Positions 29,402 to 39,383 of a stretch of 64,000 nt of DNA are shown in pieces. The stretch comes from Paramoeba atlantica. Lineage: Eukaryota; Discosea. The stretch covers positions 620,001 through 684,000 of the forward strand of contig CDRNVI010000044.1 in NCBI GenBank assembly GCA_977017575.1, read 5' to 3'. The notes beneath the pieces were generated by a model. That model saw nothing but the letters and a program-made list of their open reading frames with translations, had not been told where the DNA came from and searched no databases. The stretch's first letter is position 1. Each line of letters begins with the position of its first letter. The position numbers and the translations under genes were made by a program.

Positions 29402-29471
29402 TTGCGGTGGTTGTAAAACTACCGCTCTACCCTCGATTATTGAAAAAAAGTGAACAAAACCGTGAAAATAT
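29402..29471 (-). repeat. GCGGTGG repeat, left half split by a transposon
   Basis: Runs GCGGTGGTTGTAAAACTACC to GTGAAAATA. The matching right half (AAGAGGAACACAGTAATATAAT) lies at 30744-30840, after the element at 29473-30741. Confidence 0.85.
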
Positions 29472-29472
29472 A

Positions 29473-30741
29473 CACCCCCGTTCATAATTACTGCCCGCAA
29501 TTGATTGAGCGGCTCGTGGGAGCTTTTTAACTAATTCCTTCGCGATACGACATGTACATGTATGTCCGTTGTGCACCTTAGAAAAATGCGTTTTCGTTCA
29601 TTATCTCCATATTAACGCAGCTAGAATATATTTACGTGATTTTTATCCATTTTTCCGAGTTCACATTTCGTGTTTTTCAAGATTTTCGCATTTTATTGCT
29701 ATAAAACTTTATTTCGTACGCCAATTGACCAATGTATCATCCAGAAGATGGTCTAATCCGCCTTCTGAATGGAAAACTCATGTGTCTTGATGCAGATCTT
29801 GCCCCACAGGTTACACAGAATGAGGTTTCTGACTGCAGGCTGTACGACACCCCGAGAATTACAACATCAGTTGCAACCCGCGTGGAAAAGGAAATCCCCG
29901 GTCTGATTGCTGTCGGTGAGCTGTCCGACTACGATAAACCGATTATCACCACTTGGAACCGTTTATCACCCACGGAACCCGCGTGGGGGAGGACAGTATC
30001 GATCCAATCCCTGCTTCAGTGGCAAGAGGGTCGCTTGACTTTCGCAAGGCTCGGCAACATAACACGCAAAGAAAATATGCAGATGTGAAAAAAATTCGAC
30101 GTTTGTCAAGCAAAATCAAACGTCTTGAAACGAAGATAGAAAAAAACTGCAAAACTTTTGCTATTGTGCTAGAGAACCTAGCAACTTTGCGAGAAGAGAA
30201 CGTCATTTCAGCCAACACCAAAAAGAAATTAGAAGAGCGAAATAGGCTCATAGAAGCAGAGTGTGCTTCCAAGGCACTACATGAAAAGTATTTGTTGGAA
30301 GTCCTCGGAAAAATTCAAAATCAGTACATTTATTCAAGCGCTAGCGAAACAAGTGAGAAAAAATCTGTGAAGCGCGGGCGTCCTAAAAAGTTCAGAACCT
30401 CTTCCTGGTCCTCACAACATTCATCAAAAGGTTGTTTCCGTGTGTGGGATGACGATGCTAGTTGTAAATTACATTCTTGCATCGTAAAGCACCCCTTCCT
30501 CTGTGCAACCACTATCAACAAAGTGAAAAATTGGTTATGCCAAAAAAAAGTTAAAATGTCACTTTGCGGGAAAATTGAAAGTTACGCCCCCTCGCAAACG
30601 AGTACAATGGGGTTGTCATGGAAAAAAAAGATTTTTCCCGAGTAGAACTCTTCCTAGAAACGCCGAATAAACACTTTTTACACAGTTTCAATCATATTTT
30701 CGAGGTGCATAATACCGGGCAAAACAGGGTGAACGGGGGTG
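29473..30741 (+). mobile_element. TA-flanked element carrying a coiled-coil/AT-hook ORF
   Basis: 1,269 bp. Inverted ends CACCCCCGTTCA with TA at both sides (29471-29472, 30742-30743). Removing it rebuilds the intact repeat GTGAAAATATAAAGAGG. TA duplication suggests mobilisation by a Tc1/mariner/pogo-type transposase, but I see no transposase inside, only the ORF listed next. The subterminal CATAATTACTGC is shared with the element at 33578-34189, so the two are related. Confidence 0.8.
29732..30645 (+). CDS. Transposon-borne protein: coiled coil plus AT-hook
   Basis: Two overlapping frames that may be one gene with a frame break near 29960. The first (from ATG 29732, MYHPEDGLIRLLNGKL) reads to about SDYDKPIITTWNR. 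The second (29953-30645) continues RVGEDSIDPIPASVARGS. It has a heptad-like helix KKIRRLSSKIKRLETKIEKN to ERNRLIEAECASK, an AT-hook KRGRPKKF, and a tail with several Cys/His (GCFRVWDDDASCKLHSC, KHPFLC). I recognise no catalytic motif. An AT-hook and coiled coil suggest a DNA-binding, dimerising accessory protein of the element; inference only. Confidence 0.45.
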
Positions 30742-30743
30742 TA

Positions 30744-31203
30744 AAGAGGAACACAGTAATATAATAGAAGAAAAAAATATAAAAGGGGGCGCCGGTGGAC
30801 CAAAACTGAAAAAAAAAATTGAAAAAAATTGGGTCCATGGGGGGGGGATCCAGGGGGGGGGTCCAGGGGGGGCACCCGCACCATTATCTTGCATAAGAAG
30901 TGGCACTTTATATTGCATGAATTCACCTTTATCTGGCATGAATTCACCTTTATCTGGCATAATGCACCTTTATCTGGCATAATGCACCTTTATATTGCGG
31001 TGGTTGTAAAACTACCGCTCTACACTCGATTATTGAAAAAAAAGTGAACAAAAACAGTGAAAATATAAAGGGGAACACAGTAATATAATAGAAGAAAAAA
31101 ATATAAAAGGGGCTCCGGTGGACCAAAACTGAAAAAAAAAATTGAAAAAAATGGGGGGTCCATGGGGGGGGGGTCCATGGGGGGGGGGTCCAGGGGGGGC
31201 GCC
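30744..31203 (-). repeat. Two GCGGTGG repeats with CACCTTTAT satellite between
   Basis: The right half of the split copy (30744-30880), then about six irregular units of CACCTTTATCTGGCATAAT type (30885-30995), then a full GCGGTGG copy (30997-31203) with its GGGGGTCCA tract. Confidence 0.75.
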
Positions 31204-31545
31204 CGCACATTGATAATGCATACTAAGCGGCACATTGATAATGCATATAGCACATTGATAATGCATATAGCACATTGATATTGCATATAGCACATTGATA
31301 ATGCATATAGCACATTGATAATGCATATAGCACATTGATAATGCATATAGCACATTGATAATGCATATTAAGCGGCACATTGATAATGCATATAGCACAT
31401 TGATAATGCATATAGCACATTGATAATGCATATAGCACATTGATAATGCATATAGCACATTGATAATGCATATAGCACATTGATAATGCATATAGCACAT
31501 TGATATTGCATATAGCACATTGATAATGCATATAGCACATTGATA
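31204..31545 (+). repeat. 20-bp satellite array, main block
   Basis: About 17 near-perfect tandem copies of CACATTGATAATGCATATAG. Because 20 is not a multiple of 3, three frames stay open and give Cys/Tyr/Met/His/Gln/Ala-rich peptides that are artefacts of the repeat. No transcription signal is seen. Confidence 0.95.
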
Positions 31546-31552
31546 AGAGTGA

Positions 31553-31880
31553 CAAAGACATCCGATTCTTATCCATAAATGTGCGTCCTTTATATACACG
31601 GGCATGTACTTATGCGCGTTACACTAATATCACACAGCCTTTCGACTTCGCAAATTGCTTCCCACTAACGACACACATTCTTGTCTTGCAAACGGGTAAA
31701 CAAGGTCTAGGCTTTGCTAGGGGTTGGGTATGGTGTCTGGGTTCATTGGCCCGGCCGGCCCCTCCGTGCGTTCGGCCTCTCATATTCCCCAAAACAACTA
31801 CCACCTTCCCCCCATTTATCAGGGGTCGCTCGCGCGACCCCCGCTAAATAGGGGGGGAAGGTGGTAGTTGTGGGGTATGG
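31553..31880 (+). repeat. GGTAAAC repeat, copy B, ending in a foldback
   Basis: Matches 19638-19912. Its end folds back: AACTACCACCTTCCCCCC (about 31796) pairs with its complement ending near 31870, around the GGGGTCGCTCGCGCGACCCC core. Confidence 0.8.
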
Positions 31881-31979
31881 AGGCCTTCACGCAACTCCGG
31901 GGCCTCACCGGGAGCAAAGGTGAATTTATTGGGTACCTCGGCCAACCATCTTTACGTGCCTTTTACGGTTCTGTTGTGC

Positions 31980-32215
31980 AGACGGGTAAACAAGACCTAG
32001 GTTTAGTTTTTGGGTGTCACACTTTCACGTGACTCAGTGGCCCGGCCGGCCCCTCCGTGCGTTCGGCCTCTCATATTCCCCAAAACAACTACCACCTTCC
32101 CCCCATTTATCAGGGGTCGCTCGCGCGACCCCCGCTAAATAGGGGGGGAAGGTGGTAGTTGTGGGGTATGGAGGCCTCTCGCAACTCCGGGGCCTCACCG
32201 GGAGCAGAGACGAGT
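31980..32215 (+). repeat. GGTAAAC repeat, copy C, with the same foldback
   Basis: A partial copy starting at GACGGGTAAACAAGACCTAGG. The foldback (about 32086-32162) is almost identical to that at 31795-31871, followed by GGTATGGAGGCC in both. The pair looks like a local duplication. Confidence 0.75.
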
Positions 32216-32253
32216 GTTCACTATTTCTTGAAAACACCTTTAATTTCCAAATA

Positions 32254-32548
32254 ATGCATCATCAATGTGCTGTATGCATTATCAATGTGCTGTATGCATT
32301 ATCAATGTGCTGTATGCAATATCAATGTGCTATATGCATTATCAATGTGCTATATGCATTATCAATGTGCAGTAACTATGCAATATCAATGTGCCGCTTA
32401 GTATGCACTATCAATGTGCTATATGCATTATCAATGTGCTATATGCATTATCAATGTGCTATATGCATTATCAATGTGCTATATGCATTATCAATGTGCG
32501 GCACGTTATGCATTATCAATGTGCAGTAACTATGCATTATCAATGTGC
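32254..32548 (-). repeat. 20-bp satellite array, second block
   Basis: About 13 units in the opposite orientation to 31204-31545 (TGCATTATCAATGTGCTATA), with three irregular spacers (AGTAACTA, CGCTTAGTA, GGCACGTTA). The two blocks form a large inverted arrangement around the GGTAAAC foldbacks. Confidence 0.92.
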
Positions 32549-33162
32549 GAGTGGGGGGGGGTCCAGGGGGGGGTCCAGGGGTCATGGTCGAGCAAATTTT
32601 TTCGAAAAAAATAGTTTTCCGCAGAAAGGGTAGCCGGGGTCTTGGCGCGTATTTTCCACCCCCCTACCCGGGGGTGATCCCCCCGCGTATCCGCAGGACG
32701 GGTCCGCCGAGTTCGAATTTTTTCGGAAAAAGAATTTTGAAAAAAATTTGAACTTGGCGAAAAAAATGGCAAAAAAAATATTTTTCCAAAATCGTTTCCC
32801 CTATTGTATTTTGATAGTTTGGGACCTACACTAGCTTTCTCCGCAGTTGTTTTCGCAAGATATCCCTTCTTCGAACCGTGGTGCGCCCCTCAAAATGACC
32901 CATTTTTGTCTAAAAAAGGTGAAAAAGTATTTTTCGGACCTAAAGGGGCATTTTTGGGTCGAAAGAATGGTATGGTTGGAGTCGCATTCTCTACCCAATA
33001 TGTTCGGTAGGCTTTCATTCATGCCTACGAGTGATTTCCCATACGGAAATGTCGGATTTAGTGCTCTGACAGCAAAAATACGCGAAAATCACCCCATTTT
33101 TTACCCGAAATTCGGCTATTTTTGGCTATAATATTTCCGTTTTCCAGGCTAAATTTTATTTT
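32549..33162 (+). repeat. Composite dispersed block as at 27130-27673
   Basis: A GGGGGTCCA tract, TCATGGTCGAGCAAATTTTT, GTCTTGGCGCGTATTTTCC, CCCTACCCGGGGGTG, then the HP100 left block. The order is the same as at 27130-27673, so the whole composite was copied as a unit. Confidence 0.75.
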
Positions 33163-33263
33163 TTAGGCTCTTCGTTAAATGCGGCGGTAGTTTTCAACGC
33201 GAAGCGCGCAGCATGTGTGACTTCTAAGTTGAGAACAACCACCGCGTTTAACGAAGAGCCTAA
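33163..33263 (+). repeat. HP100 hairpin repeat, copy 4
   Basis: TTAGGCTCTTCGTTAAATGC to AACGAAGAGCCTAA, nearly identical to copy 3 including the inverted loop. Confidence 0.85.
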
Positions 33264-33267
33264 AAAA

Positions 33268-33460
33268 TTGCATAATTCACCTTGATATTGCATATTCAGC
33301 GGCACCTTTATATTGCATATTAAGCTGCACCTTTATATTGCATAATCACCTTTATATTGCATAATACACCATTATATTGCATAGTGCACCTTTATATTGC
33401 ATAATCACCTTTATATTGCATAATGCACCATTATATTGCATATTGCAGCATTAGATCTTG
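33268..33460 (+). repeat. CACCTTTATATTGCATA satellite
   Basis: About ten irregular 17-22-bp units of CACCTTTATATTGCATAAT, a sister of the 20-bp satellite and similar to 30885-30995. Confidence 0.8.
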
Positions 33461-33577
33461 TATACACCAGTTTTCCTTTTTATTCACCATTCGCATGACA
33501 TCAGAGAATTAAGAAAAGCACAGTTGGGATTTTATTCACTTCAAGTTTATATGCAATATATAAATATACAATAAATA

Positions 33578-34189
33578 TACCGTCCGATCCATAATTACTG
33601 CGGTGAAAAATCATTGCACATTTAATTAGTGCACATTTAATTATTGCAATAATTAATTTTTTTATTTTTTGTGGAGAAACTCTTCATTTTTTATTACTTT
33701 TTCCTGCTATGGCCCCGTCGCAGTCGACGCTTACCTCAAACATTTTTTGCGTATCACGGCATGTGGCAGATCTTGTGGAGGAACTTGAGTCTAAACGCTC
33801 ATCGCGCAAAGCAAAGAGAAATAAGTGGAGTGATGAAGAAGTACGTGAATTCCAGGCACTTTGTGAGAGTCGTTCCGTTTTGACTAGCATGCAGATTTGG
33901 AATCAAACGCACGGTAAGAAAATGTCTGAACGAAGTGCCTATGCTTTGAAAGACCATGCTCCAACAGCTAACCTTCAGAATCCTTGTGCGCAAATTACTT
34001 TTTTGACCAGATATTTGTTAACCATTAATCTTCCGAATTTTTTTGTGCGAATTATTTTCTGCCTTTTTCTAGTTTTCCAAGAGATACAGTTCCACTTTTA
34101 ATTAGTGCACATTCAATTAGTGCAGTAATTATTCTCTTAAAATCCCCTGCACTAATTGAAGTTATTCCTTAATTATGGATCGGACGGTA
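33578..34189 (+). mobile_element. TA-flanked element with a Myb/SANT-like ORF
   Basis: Inverted ends TACCGTCCGATCCATAATTA on both sides, each adjoining TA. Subterminal TTTAATTAGTGCACATT repeats occur near both ends. It contains one short ORF (33709-34101). About 612 bp in total and without a transposase, so non-autonomous. Confidence 0.75.
33709..34101 (+). CDS. Small Myb/SANT-like protein of the TA-flanked element
   Basis: 131 aa from ATG 33709. KRNKWSDEEVREFQALCESR, MQIWNQTHGKKMSERS and AYALKDH have the spacing of a SANT/Myb-like helix-turn-helix with conserved Trp residues. The tail after about residue 85 is hydrophobic and repetitive and may be read-through into non-coding terminal sequence. 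Probably a DNA-binding protein of the element or its remnant. Confidence 0.45.
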   Translation: MAPSQSTLTSNIFCVSRHVADLVEELESKRSSRKAKRNKWSDEEVREFQALCESRSVLTSMQIWNQTHGKKMSERSAYALKDHAPTANLQNPCAQITFLTRYLLTINLPNFFVRIIFCLFLVFQEIQFHF

Positions 34190-34625
34190 TACAATACATA
34201 AGATGCACTTCAGTATATGCAATATGTGCGCTCCCTTGCTAGTTTTATATTTCCAGTTATCATATAATTACTTGTAAGTACATTAGAGAATTAAGAAAAG
34301 CACAGTTGGGATTTTACTCCCGACAGGTAAACTAGTTCTCGTTGTCGTATGTTTCCGTCGCAGACGGGGAAACAAGGTCTAGGTTCATTGGCCCGGCCGG
34401 CCCATCCGTGCGTTCGGCCTCTCATTTCCCCCAAAACAACTACCACCTTCCCCCCCCTATTACGCGGGGGTCGCGCCAGGGGCCTGAGCCGTACCCTGAG
34501 TAGGAACCGTGGGAAGCAATTTGCGAAGCTGTATTTAGTAGTTTACCCCCCTATAACACCTTCTCCCCGTTCTCTTTTTGGGTTGGGGGTACGTTCGTTG
34601 AGTTCTCAACGAAAATCCGGATTTT

Positions 34626-34918
34626 CCCCCCTTGAAGACCACTGGGCGTGGCTCTGCCTCGCCTTACCCCGATGTAACGGTCGGTTGCAGTGCACCCTTC
34701 CGGCTGTGTAAAGAGGTGGTAAGTTGCCTGGGGGAAAATCTGACACCCCCCTTACTTCACCACATTTAGTCACTGGACGTGTGGTGAAGTAAGGGGGGTG
34801 TCAGATTTTTCCCCAGGCAACTTACCACCTCTTTACACAGCCGGAAGGGTGCACTGCAACCGACCGTTACATCGGGGTAAGGCGAGGCAGAGTCACGCCC
34901 AGTGGTCTTCAAGGGGGG
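34626..34918. repeat. 293-bp inverted repeat (foldback) related to RET
   Basis: Arms of about 110 bp starting CCCCCCTTGAAGACCACTGG, continuing GTCGGTTGCAGTGCACCC and AAAGAGGTGGTAAGTTGCC. The centre is GGTGTCAGATTTT and CCCCCTTACTTCACCAC around a short loop. The arm sequence is homologous to the RET repeat. Confidence 0.8.
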
Positions 34919-34929
34919 ACACAGATGAC

Positions 34930-35399
34930 GCACAAAGATCGATGCACAAAGGTCTTGGTGCAACTTTCTTAGTGAAGATGACGCCGTCATACCGGGATTT
35001 TAAACCACAGTCCGGTTTAACGTTCCGGGGGGGAATGTTAACGGCTACAGGAATGCTGCGTATCTACAGGAACAACATTTGAAGATTGTCTTGGATTAGT
35101 GGACTCAACGGGTTGGTAGCAGCACGTTGTTGCCGCCTTGTACTAACGAAAACAGGTAGAGGACTTCGGCCTCGAGACTTCCAAATCTATCTGTGAAGGG
35201 TCTGGCTTGCCAGTGACCGATCGGAGCAATCCGGAATGATTTAGATTCGTTGAACCATTTCGAAATCAGAACGCTTTTCTTCCATGCCAGTTTCATCATC
35301 GCTTTGATCATGAATTTGCGCCACGGCGTCTTGTAGTTCTAAAATTTAAGTTGGTGTTGGGGCTAAGTAAGGGGGGGATAACGGTATGTAGATATAGAA
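34930..35399. other. No gene supported
   Basis: A minus-strand frame at 35105-35311 (WKKSVLISKWFNESKSF) has no recognisable motif. CTAAGTAAGGGGGG near 35363 resembles the centre of the adjacent foldback. Probably transposon remains plus the 3' flank of the next gene. Confidence 0.35.
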
Positions 35400-36941
35400 C
35401 TACGAGCAATTAGAAAGCTCATAATGCAGATCAAACGCATACATTTCGTTTAAAGGGGTAGGATTGCTGTGATGCTCACGATTATAACCGCGGTTCTCAG
35501 AGAGCATGATGACATCCCGAGGCAAGGTTAATAATTCCTGTACGAATGCCAAGCAATTAGGAGCAACGTATGGAGGACTCAGAGCTGGTATCTTGACAAG
35601 CCACTCGGTTTCCACATCCATGATTGAAAATGGCTTCAACGCTGGAACAGGATGCTCTCCTCGGAATCCCGTGATCAAAACCGACGTGTAACTATGGATT
35701 TGTGCAGCGCGCACAAGGTTCATGTTCGATGTTACGTAAAAGAGATCTTGTCCTTGACTGGAGATTAGAGAGCCACATGCACGCTTGAGCTTGTTAATTT
35801 TAATTTTTCCGTATTCAAGTAGAATGCTTCGCGACGACTCATAGGGGACAAACTTCAATGGTGTACCAGTAAGACTCTCATATATTACACCTAAAGCTTG
35901 TCGAAAAGCACCGGAGTTTATTCGAGGCAATTCGTGGGATGACCTTACAACAACATCATCGTCTGTGATATAAAGAGGCACTTGTTGCATCTTTTTAGGA
36001 GGATCCCCAATAAGAAAATCCAATGAAAGTTGAATATCGTTCGCCCAATTGCTGCTATTTCCAAGAATAAATATTCCTTCAACCCCTTTAGATTTCGAAA
36101 AACTTTTATTCGAGTAAGGTTCCGCTCCTCGGGGCTCCTTCCATTCCCATTGTTTTGCTTTGTTACAAGGAAAGATCAAATCTTTTGTTTGAAATACTTT
36201 TCGAAATCCATAACCTACGAGAATGTCAGCAGCGCATTCAGGCCCAATTACTAGCGCACTGGTTTCTCTGTAACGAGAAAGAAGCAATCGCAAAGGAGAA
36301 TGCGTCAGCATTATCTCTTCCGAATAAATAGGGATATCAAGCGAGTGCGCCAACATGCTTGCAACTTGCGGTTCAGACATACACCAATTCGCCACCAACA
36401 GAAAAGGAATTTTATGCTTACGCAGTAAAGTGATAGAATCCGCAGCTCCAGGAAAAGGGACGTTAGTCCGGTCCACCAATATGCCTTCTATATCTATCAA
36501 TACAGCTGCTGCTCCACCCCGCGGCCACAAGGAGGCCAGTTTCTCTGTGTAATCATCCACGTATAAGGTTGGTGGGTCCAGTAAAGGCGGTGATTCAACT
36601 CTCTCGCAAAGTGTACCATACGGCAAATCGCGATTTGAACGGACTGCTTCCGTAACGTTTATGTCACAAACTATAGATTCGTTGCTTCCGTTCGCAAGAA
36701 CACTATCGCGGTTAGTGTCCATATGATAAGATGCTCGATGACGGTTCAATGACTCCTGTTCCACCAACTCTTCAAGTTTAACTTTTTTCCTACGTTCTGT
36801 AACTAGAGGGTTGCGAGTAGACCAGATCGGCTCTTGCTGTGTGAAGTTTGACACATCTTTAGTAATTCTGCCTTTGTGAAAGTATCTTGTAGTGGTGGGA
36901 CCATAGCAGCGTGTTCCGTAGTGATTCCGTACACGTATCAT
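35400..36941 (-). CDS. HDHD5/CECR5-like HAD-superfamily protein
   Basis: 513 aa from ATG 36941. An ATG at 37013 is also in frame, but TTTTTGCTTTTTTAG lies between them, placing a trans-splice acceptor 14 nt before 36941. The start MIRVRNHYGTRCYGPTTTRY is Arg-rich, like a mitochondrial presequence. HAD motif I is AAVLIDIEGILVDR; the second Asp of the usual DxDG is Glu. FLLVANWCMSEPQVASML is motif II with the CECR5-type cap start, and HSPLRLLLSRYRETSALVIG follows the family pattern. The C-terminal part (DDDVVVRSSHELPRINSGAF and GKIKINKLKRACG) fits HAD-IIA subclass cap and motif III/IV regions. The family is mitochondrial with poorly defined substrates. The changed motif I may reduce phosphatase activity. 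Confidence 0.75.
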   Translation of the reverse strand: MIRVRNHYGTRCYGPTTTRYFHKGRITKDVSNFTQQEPIWSTRNPLVTERRKKVKLEELVEQESLNRHRASYHMDTNRDSVLANGSNESIVCDINVTEAVRSNRDLPYGTLCERVESPPLLDPPTLYVDDYTEKLASLWPRGGAAAVLIDIEGILVDRTNVPFPGAADSITLLRKHKIPFLLVANWCMSEPQVASMLAHSLDIPIYSEEIMLTHSPLRLLLSRYRETSALVIGPECAADILVGYGFRKVFQTKDLIFPCNKAKQWEWKEPRGAEPYSNKSFSKSKGVEGIFILGNSSNWANDIQLSLDFLIGDPPKKMQQVPLYITDDDVVVRSSHELPRINSGAFRQALGVIYESLTGTPLKFVPYESSRSILLEYGKIKINKLKRACGSLISSQGQDLFYVTSNMNLVRAAQIHSYTSVLITGFRGEHPVPALKPFSIMDVETEWLVKIPALSPPYVAPNCLAFVQELLTLPRDVIMLSENRGYNREHHSNPTPLNEMYAFDLHYELSNCS

Positions 36942-36950
36942 ACGACTCAC

Positions 36951-36968
36951 GTAACCTAAAAAAGCAAA
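36951..36968 (-). promoter_or_regulatory. Putative trans-splice acceptor, HAD gene
   Basis: Minus-strand CTTTTTGCTTTTTTAG, then GTTACGTGAGTCGT-ATG. A strong pyrimidine tract with AG in a position that removes an upstream in-frame ATG. Confidence 0.5.
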
Positions 36969-37013
36969 AAGTTTCAGTTCACTGGCACGTAAATGTAGGT
37001 TGAAAACAGACAT

Positions 37014-38000
37014 TCCGTAAAAGACATTTGCCGAAAAGGAATCTGGTAAACTGTTTCGATTTATTGTTGATATCCTTTATAATAAATCCGACCACCCATT
37101 GCATCTTCCGAAATACGAAATGCACTCCCCTGCGTTAAAACGTTCCTTGTCTACGAAAAACGATCCGCATCTCCATATGAGTGGTAGTGTGATCTGGGTC
37201 GTCATTATTTCCTGAATGTTTTTACTGCTGCACGACATTACTTATGGACGCCTCGGTGAAATTAATGACTCGGATGAAGCTGTCGCATGTCGGTCGTTCA
37301 TACAGGATGGCATGTGTCGCCTAATTTCTGGTAATAAAAATCCGCGGGACTGGATTATGTTCTCCAGATCCGCCCAGAAGAAGCGTATTTTCTACGCTGC
37401 AGTCGATGCAACAACGGCTCGCTGGATGATTCTCATTTTTTTTCAAAGCTCATCGAAACCTTTCATGTAAAGTGGGTTCATAGAATGGTGTTCTCGGTGT
37501 TCTGAGAACAAAGAACAGTTCTCAGAACAACATAGTATGTTTATTATAGTCTTTTTCGATCTGACCAGACATTTTTTCAATCAGATGTGCCTCCTACCCC
37601 CCGCCTATTGGTTGTGCCCCTTTAATATGCACACGTTTTCGGGGTTTGTGCATTAAGCAGGGGGGGGGGGGGTAAGAGGGGGGAGAACCCCCCCCCTCAA
37701 AAAAAAAATTGCGCCGCTTTGCGGCGCTTTTAGTTCCTGTGCGTTTTTCGAACTTACGTGGAGGTGAGGCGCATATTGTATTAGGGGGGCGGCTTGATCA
37801 CGAAAAAAATGAAACTTACATTTTTTCAGGGTTCGCGGAAACTTTATTATAGTAGAAAAAAGTCTTTTTCAGTGGATAAAAGTCACTTTAAAGTACTTTT
37901 TTTACTTTTTCTTACTATAGAACTTTCAAAAACGTTTTTTTTCCGTTTATCCAAAAATTCGGTAGAGTAGAACTGCCATAACCTTTTGCGTTCGACCTTC
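37014..38000 (+). other. Transposon remains without a clear gene
   Basis: 37216-37470 is an 84-aa frame (CRSFIQDGMCRLISGNK...FYAAVDATTARWM) I do not recognise. 37590-37730 is an inverted C/G-run end (CCCCTTTAATATGCACAC and GTGCATTAAGCAGGGG) followed by GCGCCGCTTTGCGGCGC. This matches the ends of the elements at 42884-44024 and 61545-61894, so it marks one end of a related transposon. Confidence 0.45.
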
Positions 38001-38177
38001 AGGTTACCTGTTATTGGAGGGGAATTGAAAGGGGTGAAGAGGGTGAAAGGGAGTGAAGGATCTCGCATTACGCGAATAGGTACCTTTCCACTGAGTGAGT
38101 TGAGAGAGAAAAAATTGTGCGTAAATAAAGATAGTAAAAATGCTGCTAAAGTGCAACTGATTTGCAAAATGCAGTAA

Positions 38178-39163
38178 AAACCAAAAAAAGTACGTTATAT
38201 CAGCCCGAATGCAAAATTGAATACAAAAAATTTGAACACCAAGAAAAGAATCGCGCCTCAACTGCATGTGCGCCTCAACGAAAGAGCGTATAAGGACTTT
38301 CGTTACGTGTTTGGATGGACTTGGCGAACGTTTGGAAAAACTCAAGCGATCGCACCGTCAGATATTGATCAACGCATAAGACGATGGTCGCATCATCTGT
38401 ACTCGCAGCACGATGTTCGACAGTACAGCTACGTTATTTTCGGAGATGAAACAAGCGTTAGCGTCGACGGCGAACTGAAGGGGAAAACTTTGGCGCCAGT
38501 GGGCGCGACTTCAGTCAAAGTCGTTCGTACGAACGAAAAGCAAACAGTGACTATTTTTCTTGCCGCCTTATTTTCCGTCAAGGAAAAGGAGGTGTATCCT
38601 TTTCCCCCATGTATCATTTTTGAATCGAGCTTCAAGGATACTGCAGATTCGAGAATCTTAAAGGAAACGACAGACGTTGCAAAGTCACTGCAAAACTCCA
38701 TCCTTGTACGCGTTTCACAAAGTGGATGGATGAAAGGCGATATTTTTGTTCATCTCATGAAACACTATGCTCAGTTGCTCAACGATTTGAAACTACCAAC
38801 AGCAATCATTGTTGATGATCACACGACGCATCGTACTCATGATGTACCAGAAAATTGTGATTACCATCGGATACCTGGTGGTTGTACCTATGCAATTCAA
38901 GTTCATGATCGCATTGTGAACCACCTCTTTAAGCTGAGTTATGAGAAAGAACTTGAAAAATGGAGGTTTGACTCGAAATCAGAGGGTAAAGTGGTGAGAG
39001 AACGAATTATTCGTATTACGAAGGCTGCACACGACAGTATGTGGAGCAAGCATCAAGCACGAATATTGAAGTTTGCAAAGAAGTACATCCTCGAACCGTT
39101 GACCACTTACCCTTGGGATTGGAAAGTAGCTCGTGATGTACCACCTCAGAAGTATTTCGTTTA
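38178..39163 (+). pseudogene. Pogo/Tc1-like transposase, second family
   Basis: The frame reads LHVRLNERAYKDFRYVFGW, SYVIFGDETSVSVDGEL (first Asp), TAIIVDDHTTHRTHDV (second Asp) and YHRIPGGCTYAIQVHDRIV (third-acid region), the order of pogo-type DDE_1 domains. SQSGWMKGDIFVHLMKHY matches KSGWMKGEAFL of the copy at 22.6 kb. No ATG opens the frame, and an in-frame stop separates it from an upstream stretch with the same reading (37986-38174). At 39164 the frame runs into a RET insertion, so the copy is broken. Confidence 0.7.
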
Positions 39164-39383
39164 TCATGCGCTCTTTGGCGCAGAGATAATCCTCTTAATG
39201 CGACGGCCGATATCATCGGCACATAATCCGCCCACAACGGATGTCGCCAAAGGGGGTTCGACACGGACTCGGTCGGTAGAGGGGGTCCAGGCAACTCGCC
39301 CTCTCTTTACGCAGCCGGAGGGGCGTACTGCAACCGACTCGGTCCCAGTCGGTAGAGGTGGTCCAGGCAACTCACCACCTCTT
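39164..39383 (-). mobile_element. Retroposed repeat RET, short 5'-truncated copy
   Basis: 3' end GCGCATGA-like, then CAGTGCGCCCC-type sequence, cut on the 5' side at AAGAGGTGGTGAGTTGCC. It interrupts the pogo-like frame. The bases on either side (TATTTCGTTTA, AGAAGAAAGTATC) show no clear target duplication. Confidence 0.6.

Noticed and set aside
31204-31545. CRISPR-like array
   Set aside because: Repeats are contiguous 20-bp tandem units without unique spacers, and the genome is eukaryotic.
31204-32548. Long Cys/Tyr/Met-rich frames (ICIINVLYALSMCYMHYQCA-type repeats)
   Set aside because: They arise automatically because the 20-bp satellite unit has no stop in three frames. There is no start context or conservation.
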